DNA of 64,000 nucleotides from Trinickia mobilis (GTDB lineage Bacteria; Pseudomonadota; Gammaproteobacteria; Burkholderiales; Burkholderiaceae). This document shows, one piece after another, positions 33,136 through 41,576 of the stretch (positions are counted from its first letter, which is position 1; every line of letters begins with the position of its first letter). A program made the translations under genes and the position numbers. The notes beneath the pieces are model-generated. The model saw only the letters and a program-made list of their open reading frames with translations. It searched no databases and was not told where the DNA came from. The DNA is taken from assembly GCF_017315705.1 (NCBI RefSeq), contig NZ_JAFLRF010000017.1:1-64000 (forward strand), in the 5' to 3' direction.

Positions 33136-36100
33136 TGCCGGTCGCGGCGATGCTGATGCGGGCCGTTCGCGGTGCGACGACAAGGCTGCATGCCGGAATC
33201 TCGCAGCCGGCGTCTGGCCGCTCGCCCGATTCGTCGAGCCGGTACGCGCGACGGCTCCTATACGGCGGCTCGGCGCTCCTGAGCGCGGCGATCGTCGGCA
33301 TTGCGCTGTTCGGCGTCTATTTGCGCGCCGATCGCTTCATCGAGGAGCGCAAGCAGGTTTTCCAGGCGAAGCGGGATCTGGCGAAAGCCGAGGTCGATCG
33401 CTATCAGGCGCGTCTCAAGCAGACGGCCGAGGCCTACGAGACGATCTGGAACCTGCGGCAGGGCGACGCCGTGCCGGTCGAGCGCTACCGGCGCTTGCTG
33501 CAATATGGCCGAGGCGTGGCGGTGACGGATACCGATGTCACCGCCACGCCGTTTTCGATTCTGTCGACGCTCGATCACCCTCGTGACGAAGCGCAACTCG
33601 CGATGCTGTTGCGGGTGATCCGGGAGGTGTCGCCGTTCCCGCTGCTGCGCATCCGCGACATGGGCTATTTTCTCGGCGGCTTTACTTACAGTCCGGATGG
33701 GCGCTTCCTCGCGTCGGTGCCGCCGCTGCCCGGGACCATCATGCGCGATGCCCGGCGCGACGGCGTGGCGGCGCGGATCGCCGAACGCACCCGCCGCGTC
33801 GAGGCGGCGATGCGGCAGTATTCGGACGAGCAGCTGCGCGATCAGCGCGTCGTGTGGGTGCCGCTCTACGACGATCCCATGAGCCAGTCGCTGGTCACGC
33901 ATTTCGCGAGCCCCATCTTCCATGACGGGAAGCGCGTCGCGGTGATCGTGGTCACGATTCCTTTCGCGAAATTCGAGCAGTTGTTTCAGAGCGCAGTCCA
34001 CGAGCCGAATTTTTTCGTGATCTCGCGCGATCGGCGGCACATCTTCGGCCTCGACATGACGGACCCGCGCGAAGCGGAGTGGGCGCGCGCGGTGTCTTCC
34101 GCATCGCAGATCGTGCGCGAGGCCGGCGATACCTTGAAGGTTGCGCGTGAGCACGGCGTTTTCTACATCACGCAGAAAATCCCCGGGCCGGACTGGATCG
34201 CCGTTTATGTTTTCGACGGCTGGACCATCCTTAGGCATTTCCGCAAGGAACTGGCGATCGTCGCGGCGCTGCTGCTGGGGCTGCTGGGCGTCCAGTGGCT
34301 GCTGGTGGTGGCGTTCGACCGGAAAGTGCTCGTGCCGTTGCAGGCCAGGTCGCGCCGCGTCTACGAGAGCGAGGCGTTCAACCGGACTGTGGTCGAAACC
34401 GCGCCGGTCGGCCTGACCGTGCTCGATCCGACGCGCGCGGCGATCGTCATGCAGAACGACATCGCGCAGACGCTGGCCGGCGCGCGCGACGAGGACGCGG
34501 TCGATCTCTACGCGCGGATGTTCGGCGACATGCGGCAGACCGGCGAGGCCGTGCGCGGCGCGCCGACAAATGGCACGCGCAACGGCGAGCTGCGCCGCCT
34601 GGAAACGGCATCGGTCACGGCCGACGGACAAACGGTCTACCTGGCGGTCACGTCGTCCCACGCGCGCTATCAGGACAGCGACGTGGTGCTGTTCGCGCTG
34701 ACGGACATCACCGACCGGAAGCGGGCCGAACGGCTGCTGCAGGACGCGCGACAGGCCGCCGACGAGGCGAATCGCGCCAAATCAATATTCCTCGCGACGA
34801 TGAGCCACGAGATTCGTACGCCGCTGCACGGCGCGCTCGGCAATCTCGAACTGCTCGAACGCGAAAGCCTCACGGCGCCTCAGGTGGCGCGCGTCGCGAC
34901 GATTCGCGGCGCATTCGACGCGCTGCTCGCGCTGATCAACGACATCCTCGACCTGTCGAAAGTCGAGGCGCGCGAACTCAAGGTGCAGTGCGAGACGATG
35001 CGCATCGACGCCTTGATCGAGCGCTGCGCGCAGACCTTCGCGCCGGTCATCCTCGCCAAAGGCCTGCGCTTTCTTTGCCTGATCGATCCGGCCTTGACGC
35101 AGCCGCGGATCGGCGACGCGCATCGGATCGCGCAGGTGTTGATGAACTTGCTGAGCAACGCCGCGAAATTCACCGAGACCGGGGCGATCGTGCTGCGGGC
35201 CGTGCCGGCGAGCGCAGAGCGCGTTCGCATCAGCGTGACCGATTCGGGGATCGGGATTCCGGAGGCCAGCCGGCAGACCCTCTTCGAGCCGTTCGCGCAG
35301 GCGGACGGCCGGATCGCGCGGCGCTTCGGCGGCACCGGGCTGGGGCTGTCGCTCTGCAAGAAGCTGGTCGACCTGATGGGCGGCTCGCTGTCGCTCGAAA
35401 GCGAAGAGGAGGTGGGCAGCATCTTCAGCGTCGAGCTGCCGCTCAAGCGGGCGGAAACGGAAGCCGCGCCCGCGACGGAATCGCAGCCTGCCGCTTATCC
35501 CCGCGTGGACGTGTGGTGCGAACAGGCGGCGTGGCGCGATATGCTCGTCCGCCAGATTTCGACCTGGTTTCCGACCGTCGACGTCGCGCCTTGCGACGAT
35601 CCGGGCGGATCGCGTGAAGCCGGCGGCGGCGTCCTGCTGGTCGCGACGATGCCCGATGCGCTGCGCGACGTGGCGTGGGCCGCGGTGCGCAACCGATTCG
35701 CCGAAGTGCTGATCGTATCGCCCGACGGCCCGCTCTACCCGGAGTGGCGCGACGACGGCGCGTTGCACGTCACGGGGCTGAGCGCCGCCGCACTGCGCCG
35801 CGCGCTCGACGCATGCGGACGGCCGCGCGAAACGTTGGGCGGGGTGCAGGGGCCGGGAGAATCTGCGGAGCGCGCGTCTCACGATGCCGCCATTCTGATC
35901 GCGGAAGACGACCCGACCAGCCGGATCCTGCTCGTGCAGCAACTTCGCGCGCTCGGCTACGAGCGGGTCGACAGCGTGGCGAACGGCAGCGACGCGCTCG
36001 AACGGTGCCGAGCGAAGCGCTACGGCCTTGTCATCACCGATCTGGGCATGCCGGTCATGGATGGCATGACGTTGCTGAAGAAACTGCAGCGCGCGGGCAT

Positions 36101-36587
36101 CGAGGTGCCGGTGGTGGTCAACAGTGCGAACACCAGCGAGGATCTGCGCGCGGCGGAGGCGGGATTTTTCGCGGTGCTGCACAAGCCGGTCGCGCTGGAG
36201 CGGCTGCGCGACGTACTCGGTGCCGCGTTGGGAGAACGTCCCGCGCGCGACGCCGGGGCGGGCGCGGCCGGACCGGCCGCGCCTCACATCGATGCCGATC
36301 TGCTGCAGACGTTCCTCTCGACCTGGCGCGACGACCACGACGTGCTGCAGCGCGCCGCGGCGGCCGGCGATGTGCGGAGGTTGATGCGGCGCCTGCACCG
36401 CGTGAAGGGCGCGTTGGGGGTGGTCGGGGAAGACGAGGCGGCGCGCCTGTGCGGCGAATTGCACGATCGCGCCGGTTCGCTCGGACTCGATGCCGTGCGG
36501 GCGGATCTGCCGCGTTTCTGGGAAGCGATGCAGGATGTCGAACGCCGATGCGGCGCGGCACTCGAGGCGATGACCGCCGCCCGCTGA
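33135..36587 (+). CDS. Hybrid sensor histidine kinase with receiver and Hpt domains (RcsC/BvgS-like)
   Basis: A 1150-residue membrane phosphorelay kinase. Transmembrane segments lie at about 43-62 and 373-395, with a Cache-like periplasmic domain between. A PAS-type region (about 415-540) precedes HisKA with H558 (FLATMSHEIRTPLHGALGNL). HATPase motifs are NLLSNAAKFT, DSGIGIP and FGGTGLGLSLCKKL. A receiver follows with D969 (LVITDLGMPVMDGM), then an Hpt domain with H1088 (RRLHRVKGALGVVG). The His-Asp-His chain would hand phosphate to the co-translated regulator. The stretch about 775-900 is a degenerate receiver-like domain. The signal is unknown. Confidence 0.95.
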   Translation: MPVAAMLMRAVRGATTRLHAGISQPASGRSPDSSSRYARRLLYGGSALLSAAIVGIALFGVYLRADRFIEERKQVFQAKRDLAKAEVDRYQARLKQTAEAYETIWNLRQGDAVPVERYRRLLQYGRGVAVTDTDVTATPFSILSTLDHPRDEAQLAMLLRVIREVSPFPLLRIRDMGYFLGGFTYSPDGRFLASVPPLPGTIMRDARRDGVAARIAERTRRVEAAMRQYSDEQLRDQRVVWVPLYDDPMSQSLVTHFASPIFHDGKRVAVIVVTIPFAKFEQLFQSAVHEPNFFVISRDRRHIFGLDMTDPREAEWARAVSSASQIVREAGDTLKVAREHGVFYITQKIPGPDWIAVYVFDGWTILRHFRKELAIVAALLLGLLGVQWLLVVAFDRKVLVPLQARSRRVYESEAFNRTVVETAPVGLTVLDPTRAAIVMQNDIAQTLAGARDEDAVDLYARMFGDMRQTGEAVRGAPTNGTRNGELRRLETASVTADGQTVYLAVTSSHARYQDSDVVLFALTDITDRKRAERLLQDARQAADEANRAKSIFLATMSHEIRTPLHGALGNLELLERESLTAPQVARVATIRGAFDALLALINDILDLSKVEARELKVQCETMRIDALIERCAQTFAPVILAKGLRFLCLIDPALTQPRIGDAHRIAQVLMNLLSNAAKFTETGAIVLRAVPASAERVRISVTDSGIGIPEASRQTLFEPFAQADGRIARRFGGTGLGLSLCKKLVDLMGGSLSLESEEEVGSIFSVELPLKRAETEAAPATESQPAAYPRVDVWCEQAAWRDMLVRQISTWFPTVDVAPCDDPGGSREAGGGVLLVATMPDALRDVAWAAVRNRFAEVLIVSPDGPLYPEWRDDGALHVTGLSAAALRRALDACGRPRETLGGVQGPGESAERASHDAAILIAEDDPTSRILLVQQLRALGYERVDSVANGSDALERCRAKRYGLVITDLGMPVMDGMTLLKKLQRAGIEVPVVVNSANTSEDLRAAEAGFFAVLHKPVALERLRDVLGAALGERPARDAGAGAAGPAAPHIDADLLQTFLSTWRDDHDVLQRAAAAGDVRRLMRRLHRVKGALGVVGEDEAARLCGELHDRAGSLGLDAVRADLPRFWEAMQDVERRCGAALEAMTAAR

Positions 36588-36686
36588 CGGGTTGCCCTCC
36601 TTCCTCTCTTTGCATCCTGCTCTTTCTTCGATCGCGCGTCGCTCCGGCGGGCGCGCGCCATTCGGGCGGACATCTTTCTCTTGGAA

Positions 36687-36706
36687 GAATAGGGCGAATC
36701 CTATTC
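36687..36706. promoter_or_regulatory. Inverted repeat GAATAGG-N6-CCTATTC
   Basis: A perfect 7-bp dyad with a 6-base spacer in the 292-base gap between the hybrid kinase and the PapD-like gene. CCTATTC recurs at 32188-32194 in front of the response regulator and an AAATAGGATATT at 45785-45796 in front of the fimbrial operon. A possible operator of the nearby regulator. Confidence 0.4.
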
Positions 36707-36879
36707 GAAAATGCAGGCTGTGCTGATGTGTAGCTGTGCGTCGAATGGAGAGAATTCCTGCAGCTTCACGATCGGAATTCAGCCGACGCGGGCGCGCACA
36801 AGGTTGCGCGCTGCGGATGTGAAGCGGGGAGCCGTCTAATGACAGGCGGCTCGGAATTCAATTTCCGGGAATCTCTGCC

Positions 36880-37635
36880 GTGGCCGCATCGCTTCGTTCT
36901 CTCGCGCTGGAAATATGCCTGCTTGCCGGCCTGCTCGCGACATCCGGCGCGCGTGCGGCGAGCGTCACGCTGCAAAGCCCACTTCCCACTGTCGACGAAA
37001 CGAACGGCGAACAAGCCATCGAGCTCGGCAATCGGACCCAGACCCCGATGCTGCTGCATTTCAGCATTCAGAACCCGGCCGGCGACGACGAGCGGATCGT
37101 AGTGGTCACGCCGTCGAGCGCACGCATCGAGCCGGGCCAGACGCAGCCGGTTCGCCTGATTCTGTCTCCCGGCGCCGAGCTCAGGACCGAGCGGCTGCGC
37201 TATCTCGTGATCGATACCTCGCAGCGCGGATCGACGAAGCTGCGCCCCGCTTCGACCCGGCAGCGGGTTCCCGTCGTCGTCCATCCGGCTCGGCTGGGAC
37301 GGGCCGCCGCACCGTGGCTCGGTCTGCGCTGGCGCATGTCGGGCGGTCGCCTCAAGGCGGTGAACGACAGCGGGTACGTCGTGATGCTCCAGCCCAGGGT
37401 GCGCCTGTTGCCGTCCGGAATCGAACTCCCGCTGTCCGCTTCCTTTGTCCTTCCCGGCGACGCGATCGAGACCACGCGCGCCTCGCCCCAGACGATGAAT
37501 GCGGACAGTGGCATCGGCGTTTTCCCGGTCTGCGGCGACTGCTTGCCGGACTTGCTGTCGAGCATGGAAATCATGAGGCTGACGGATGCCGGGCGGCGCA
37601 AGGCGGGAAAGGGAGGGCGGCTCGCGTCGAAATGA
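36880..37635 (+). CDS. PapD-like fimbrial chaperone, orphan
   Basis: A 251-residue exported protein starting at GTG 36880 (GGGA nine bases upstream). The signal peptide ends near GARAAS. The N-terminal half looks like a PapD-type domain: SVTLQSPLPTVDETNGEQAI, then VVVTPSSARIEPGQTQPVRL (the G1 donor-strand region) and TERLRYLVIDT. The C-terminal domain ends with VFPVCGDCLPDLLSS, a Cys pair not usual in PapD. No usher or pilin follows directly on this strand, so it is an orphan or the survivor of a lost operon. It might serve the 452-residue adhesin downstream. Confidence 0.75.
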   Translation: MAASLRSLALEICLLAGLLATSGARAASVTLQSPLPTVDETNGEQAIELGNRTQTPMLLHFSIQNPAGDDERIVVVTPSSARIEPGQTQPVRLILSPGAELRTERLRYLVIDTSQRGSTKLRPASTRQRVPVVVHPARLGRAAAPWLGLRWRMSGGRLKAVNDSGYVVMLQPRVRLLPSGIELPLSASFVLPGDAIETTRASPQTMNADSGIGVFPVCGDCLPDLLSSMEIMRLTDAGRRKAGKGGRLASK

Positions 37636-38356
37636 GCGGCGCGAGCGTATCGCGTGCCGGCTGGCGTGCTGGAATGTCGATGTCGTTGATCTGCATCGAT
37701 TTTAGGTAGGAATACGAATAACTTAAGTGATGAGATCGATTCCTGCCGGGAAGTTCGGTCTGCGTTGAATTTCCATCGAATCGGAGAACTCCGATTCGAT
37801 ATTCGGCTGAAATCCGACACGCTTGCTGTGTATCTGTTTCAGAGTATTCCTTTCCATGACGACATATCTCGCCATTCCCGATCCGAATCCCAGTCGAATT
37901 CACCTGCAACCGGCAAAGCCGATTCAGATTCGCTTGAAGTTCATGGGCTTCGATCGGAAATCGCGCAAGAATCGACGCTCGAAACCGCGTACCTATCCAT
38001 CACGTAAAACGGTTCCGCGTCCCGCCTCGATTGAGCGAGCGATCTCGTACGGCACGGTTTCGACACATCCATGCGCGCCTGGACATGTTCCCGCGCGTCC
38101 CGCGACTTGCGATGCCGCCGATTTCGTCGATCCGATGCGGCTACGCACCCATCGAAGAACCTCTAATGACCATGCCGTTAGCGCTTCCCGCCGAATGGCG
38201 CCATTGGCTGACCGTCGGCATCACCAGAGGAAGCGATCCATGCGAACTCGCCGGCACGCTGGTCATCTATGGCTTTTCCCCTGCAGTGGTCGTGACGCCG
38301 GGCGTGGTGAACGCAGCGTCATGGTGAATGTTTCGTATAACTGACCGGTATAGCGC
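37636..38356. other. 721-base region with possible gene fragments and regulatory sites
   Basis: No intact gene. Two inverted copies of GGAATAC/GTATTCC lie at 37709-37715 (within TAGGAATACGAATA) and 37844-37850. Bases 38166-38327 encode a possible oxygenase N-terminus (separate entry). In another frame, the last codons before a stop at 38342-38344 read SVMVNVSYN, which resembles the closing strand of a fimbrial subunit. This looks like a scar of a lost pilin or usher segment between the orphan chaperone and the adhesin, but the evidence is thin. Confidence 0.4.
38166..38327 (+). pseudogene. Possible N-terminal remnant of a 2-oxoglutarate/Fe(II) oxygenase
   Basis: Fifty-three codons (MTMPLALPAEWRHWLTVGIT, then DPCELAGTL, YGFSPAV) resemble the short N-terminal helical region of prolyl-hydroxylase-like oxygenases, which typically read LP-x-EWR-x-WL-x-x-N-L-x-RG. 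The catalytic domain is absent, so at best it is a fragment. A chance frame is possible. Confidence 0.25.
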
Positions 38357-39715
38357 ATGCGAGTAAGCCGATTCAATTTCGTTGAAGTTTTTCTGGTTTT
38401 TTCGTTTCTATTTTTTTGTCATCCGGCAATTGCCAAGAACCCCTGCACGTCATGGATTCAGACGAATTTCTCTCCGCCTCAAAATGTTTATGTTAAGGCG
38501 GATGCCTCTATCGGGGATGTGATCGCACGTACTACTGCGACGATCGCAATACGTTGTACGGCGACAGTGTCGCGGACAACAACATCGGTGGGTAATTTTA
38601 ATGTCTATGCTGACCCCGCGCTTTCATGGGAGGGCAGTGCTGATTGGGGCAGTTCGATCGTAGGCGCGGGTCAGACTATCTATATAACGGTAACGGCTGC
38701 GTTGACAGTCAAAAGAAAAATTGATGAAAATCAGGAAGTGCCTCTCGCTGGCGGGTTGGTTATGTGGACCGGAACCAACGGCGGCGCGGCTCGTATAACG
38801 TTCTCCCCTGCGAGTGTAAAAACACAAGTTACCATCGAAAAACCAAAACCCGCGGCATGTGAGCTTTCGGCAGCTCAACTAATAAAATATATCGATATTG
38901 GAAATCTATCTGTGCCGTCCGATACTGTCGTCGGAGCGGTGCTCAAAACGATTCCTATTGACATGTCGAGTGGAAAGGTCGTGACAGGGTGTCCGGCCAA
39001 TACGGTGTTAAGGAAAGCGGCCTCTCGCAGTACTGTAAGCGGGCAAAGCAACGTATACGATACCGGGATTGCCGGGGTCGGTTATCGATTGTCAGATAGC
39101 AGCACGATCTATACCAATCCCGCTGCGTCGAACACGCTTTCCGGCAGTGGCGATTTTCAATGGAACGGTGGCTCGCTGACCTTGACGCTGATAAAAACCG
39201 GTGCGATTTCGCCAGGCAGCTTCCCGGCCGTAGAATACGGCCGGATCAGCTACAACGACGTGACGCCGTTCCTGTTCACTGTCCGATCGGGCGGGAAGGT
39301 CAGCTTGCCAACCTGCAGCATGTCGGGGCCGGGAACGGTGAATCTGGGGAACGTCGCTGCATCCATGTTCACCGGGGTGGGCACGACGTCCGCCAAGGTG
39401 AGTGCGAAGCTGGGCTTCGCCAATTGCGACAGCAGTCTGGCCGGCGTGACGTTCGCGCTTTCCGGTACCGCGGATACCGACAATGTCGCCTTGTTCGCCC
39501 TCAGTACCGCCAGTACGGCAAAAGGCATCGCCATCGAACTGCTCGACGCGGGCGGCAATGGCGTAGTGCCGAAAGGCGCGGTCAAGTGGGACACGGCGAC
39601 CACGAATGCGCAGTCCAACGGTTATACGTTCCAGGTGCGCTACAAGCAGACGCGGCCAAGCGTGACACCGGGCACGGCGAACGGTGCGATCACGGTCAAT
39701 GCCGTCTATCGATAA
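38357..39715 (+). CDS. Two-domain fimbrial tip adhesin
   Basis: A 452-residue exported protein with a very hydrophobic signal peptide (FNFVEVFLVFSFLFFCHPAI). An N-terminal receptor-binding-like domain (about 27-180), Thr/Val-rich with a Cys pair, and a linker region (about 180-310) precede a FimA/FimH-type pilin domain. That domain has CSMSGPGTVNLGNVAASMFT, ANCDSSLAG and the closing strand GAITVNAVYR. Its N-terminal base composition is much lower in GC than the C-terminal part, suggesting that the lectin part came from elsewhere. The C-terminal half is close to that of the protein at 40338-41576, so they are paralogues. It faces operon 1 from the other strand. Confidence 0.88.
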   Translation: MRVSRFNFVEVFLVFSFLFFCHPAIAKNPCTSWIQTNFSPPQNVYVKADASIGDVIARTTATIAIRCTATVSRTTTSVGNFNVYADPALSWEGSADWGSSIVGAGQTIYITVTAALTVKRKIDENQEVPLAGGLVMWTGTNGGAARITFSPASVKTQVTIEKPKPAACELSAAQLIKYIDIGNLSVPSDTVVGAVLKTIPIDMSSGKVVTGCPANTVLRKAASRSTVSGQSNVYDTGIAGVGYRLSDSSTIYTNPAASNTLSGSGDFQWNGGSLTLTLIKTGAISPGSFPAVEYGRISYNDVTPFLFTVRSGGKVSLPTCSMSGPGTVNLGNVAASMFTGVGTTSAKVSAKLGFANCDSSLAGVTFALSGTADTDNVALFALSTASTAKGIAIELLDAGGNGVVPKGAVKWDTATTNAQSNGYTFQVRYKQTRPSVTPGTANGAITVNAVYR

Positions 39716-39731
39716 ATCTGAATTCGGGCGC

Positions 39732-39745
39732 CCCGCTAGCGCGGG
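39732..39745. terminator. Weak hairpin between convergent fimbrial genes
   Basis: CCCGC-TAGC-GCGGG lies in the 42-base gap between two convergent stop codons. Short stem, followed by a weak T-rich stretch (TCCTTTCTATTTG). A shared terminator is plausible. Confidence 0.35.
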
Positions 39746-39757
39746 ACCTCGTCCTTT

Positions 39758-40294
39758 CTATTTGTACGCGATATCCATCGTGATCGTCGCATTGGCCTTG
39801 CCCGGTCGGACGTTCGCCAGCGTTTGCTTGTAGCGCGCCGTGAATTTGAAGGTCCGGTTCGCGTCGTTGTTCGCGATCGGGTAATCGGCGTTCGAGTTGG
39901 GTTTGATCGTCGCGGACGTATCGCTCCTCAACAATTCGATGCCGACGCCAGCCGCGGTGTTGGGGCCGGCCGCTTCGCCGAGCTGGAACAGAGCGGCGTT
40001 GTCGGGATCGGCCGTGCCGCTCACCGTGAACGTGATCATGTTCTGATGGGCGCCGCATTTCGTCAGCGTGACCGCGAACTCCTTGTCGGCGGTCGTCGTG
40101 CCGACGGCGGTGAACTGGTCCGCGGCAATGCTGCCCAGCGACACGGTTTGATTCGCGCTGCCCGGATCGATCGTGCAGGTCGATGCGGTGATCGTGCCGG
40201 CGACGTTGATCGTCACGCTGTCAGCGTGGGCGGATTGCGCGCCCGCCAGAAGCCAGACCGCGGGAACGACGGCGCGAGCGAAAATCTGTTTCAT
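39758..40294 (-). CDS. Minor fimbrial subunit
   Basis: A 178-residue type 1 pilin-like subunit. I prefer ATG 40294 (MKQIFARAVVPAVWLLAGAQ), which begins a normal signal peptide; ATG 40318 would add eight residues. The mature part has the pilin Cys pair (ASTCTIDPGS and LTKCGAHQN), the VSLGSIAADQFTAVGTTT strand and the closing NATITMDIAYK that matches the usual penultimate tyrosine ending. It is the last gene of fimbrial operon 1, after the crystallin-type adhesin, and may be an adaptor or a terminator subunit. Confidence 0.9.
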   Translation of the reverse strand: MKQIFARAVVPAVWLLAGAQSAHADSVTINVAGTITASTCTIDPGSANQTVSLGSIAADQFTAVGTTTADKEFAVTLTKCGAHQNMITFTVSGTADPDNAALFQLGEAAGPNTAAGVGIELLRSDTSATIKPNSNADYPIANNDANRTFKFTARYKQTLANVRPGKANATITMDIAYK

Positions 40295-40337
40295 CGTTGC
40301 TGCATCCAGTGCGTTCATTTGTCGGGAGTCCAATTCG

Positions 40338-41576
40338 TTATCGATAGCCGATGTTGATGGTGACGGCGCCGTTCGCCGTGCCGGGGGCGACCACGTTCTG
40401 CGTCTGCTTGTAGCGCACCTTGAACGCGTAGCCGGTGCCCTGTGCGCCGGATTGGGTGGTGGTCCAGTCGACCGTGCCATTCGGCGGGACGTTGGCGCCG
40501 TCCTTGTCCAGCAGCTCGATGCCGACGCCCTTTGCGGTGCTGTCGCCGCTGAGCGCGAACAGCGTGGCGTCGTTGCCGTCGACGTTGCCGGAGGCGGCGA
40601 ATGCGATGCTGGCGAGCGCGCTGTTGCAGCCGGTGAAGGCGATCTTTGCGTCCATTGCGCTCGATGTGGTGCCGATGCGGTTGAAGGTCGACGCGGAGAT
40701 GTTCCCGAGCTTGACTGTGAGCGGCCCGGTGGCGGTGCAAGTGGGGGTCTTGATTGCGCCGGAGACAACTTCGAAGCTTGCCGCTACCACATCGGCATAG
40801 CCGACCGGCGTCCTGAAATTCAGATATCCATATTGGCCAGTCGTCAAACTTCCCCCGGTGACCGAGCCTGTTTTGATCAGGGAGAATTCGATGTCTCCGC
40901 CATACCAGTAATAGCTGTCGCTGAATCCTCCGCTCTTCGTGTCCGATGTGAACGATTCGCCATTCGAACTATTCGTGAACCGGATCTTGTAGCCGACGCC
41001 AGCCAGGTTGGTGCTGTAGACGTCGGAGTATCCCGGTACCAAAGCACCTGTTGTCGTTCTCGACCATAAATAGGTTGTCGCCGGGCAATCCGTGACTATA
41101 TCCCCTACGCCAGGTAACGTCACACTGACCGTTTTCAATGTCGAACCGATCGCAGCGTCCGATGGGACCGATACGCTGCCCACGTCGATGCTCCGTTTGG
41201 TTGCCGTCCACGATGAAGTCAAACTGCAGTTGCTCGGCGGCGGTGTCGAGAATGAAAAATCGTAACTCGACATAATGTCATTGAAATCCCACGGCGAGAG
41301 AGACTCGAGATCTCTATTTATCGTTAACGATCTCCCGCCTCGATCGAAGTGCTCGTATATTACGAGTTTTACACGCCAAGAGGAAACTTTTATAGAACTG
41401 ACTTCGTCATTATATGACGCTGGAACATTATAGAATCCAGTGGAATATTGGCAAAAAAGCAAATCTTGGTAATATATATCTCTATAAAAACATGCCCATT
41501 CGGATGACCACGCGGAAGGGGTGATTCCTATCAATAAAATTGCTGATGGAATTATGTTAATTTTAAATAATTTCAT
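40338..41576 (-). CDS. Fimbrial adhesin with N-terminal beta/gamma-crystallin-like domain
   Basis: A 412-residue exported protein starting at ATG 41576, which overlaps the usher stop (ATGA). After the signal peptide (to about 25), residues about 27-105 resemble a beta/gamma-crystallin fold with two Greek-key motifs: EWACFYRDIYYQDLLFCQYS with VPASYNDEVSSIKV, then KLVIYEHFDRGGRSLTI with FNDIMSSYDF. The rest has a linker and a C-terminal pilin domain (CTATGPLTVKLGNISASTFN, FTGCNSALAS, AVTINIGYR) close to that of the 452-residue adhesin. Crystallin-type modules can bind calcium through N/D-N/D-x-x-S/T-S motifs, and YNDEVSS and FNDIMSS fit. A Ca-binding tip is inferred. Confidence 0.85.
   Translation of the reverse strand: MKLFKINIIPSAILLIGITPSAWSSEWACFYRDIYYQDLLFCQYSTGFYNVPASYNDEVSSIKVSSWRVKLVIYEHFDRGGRSLTINRDLESLSPWDFNDIMSSYDFSFSTPPPSNCSLTSSWTATKRSIDVGSVSVPSDAAIGSTLKTVSVTLPGVGDIVTDCPATTYLWSRTTTGALVPGYSDVYSTNLAGVGYKIRFTNSSNGESFTSDTKSGGFSDSYYWYGGDIEFSLIKTGSVTGGSLTTGQYGYLNFRTPVGYADVVAASFEVVSGAIKTPTCTATGPLTVKLGNISASTFNRIGTTSSAMDAKIAFTGCNSALASIAFAASGNVDGNDATLFALSGDSTAKGVGIELLDKDGANVPPNGTVDWTTTQSGAQGTGYAFKVRYKQTQNVVAPGTANGAVTINIGYR

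Noticed and set aside
37823-38344. A 173-codon frame as an intact gene ending in a pilin-like strand
   Set aside because: The body is Arg/Pro/His-rich and without signal peptide or Cys pattern of a pilin; only the last nine residues look fimbrial, so it is treated as a possible scar.
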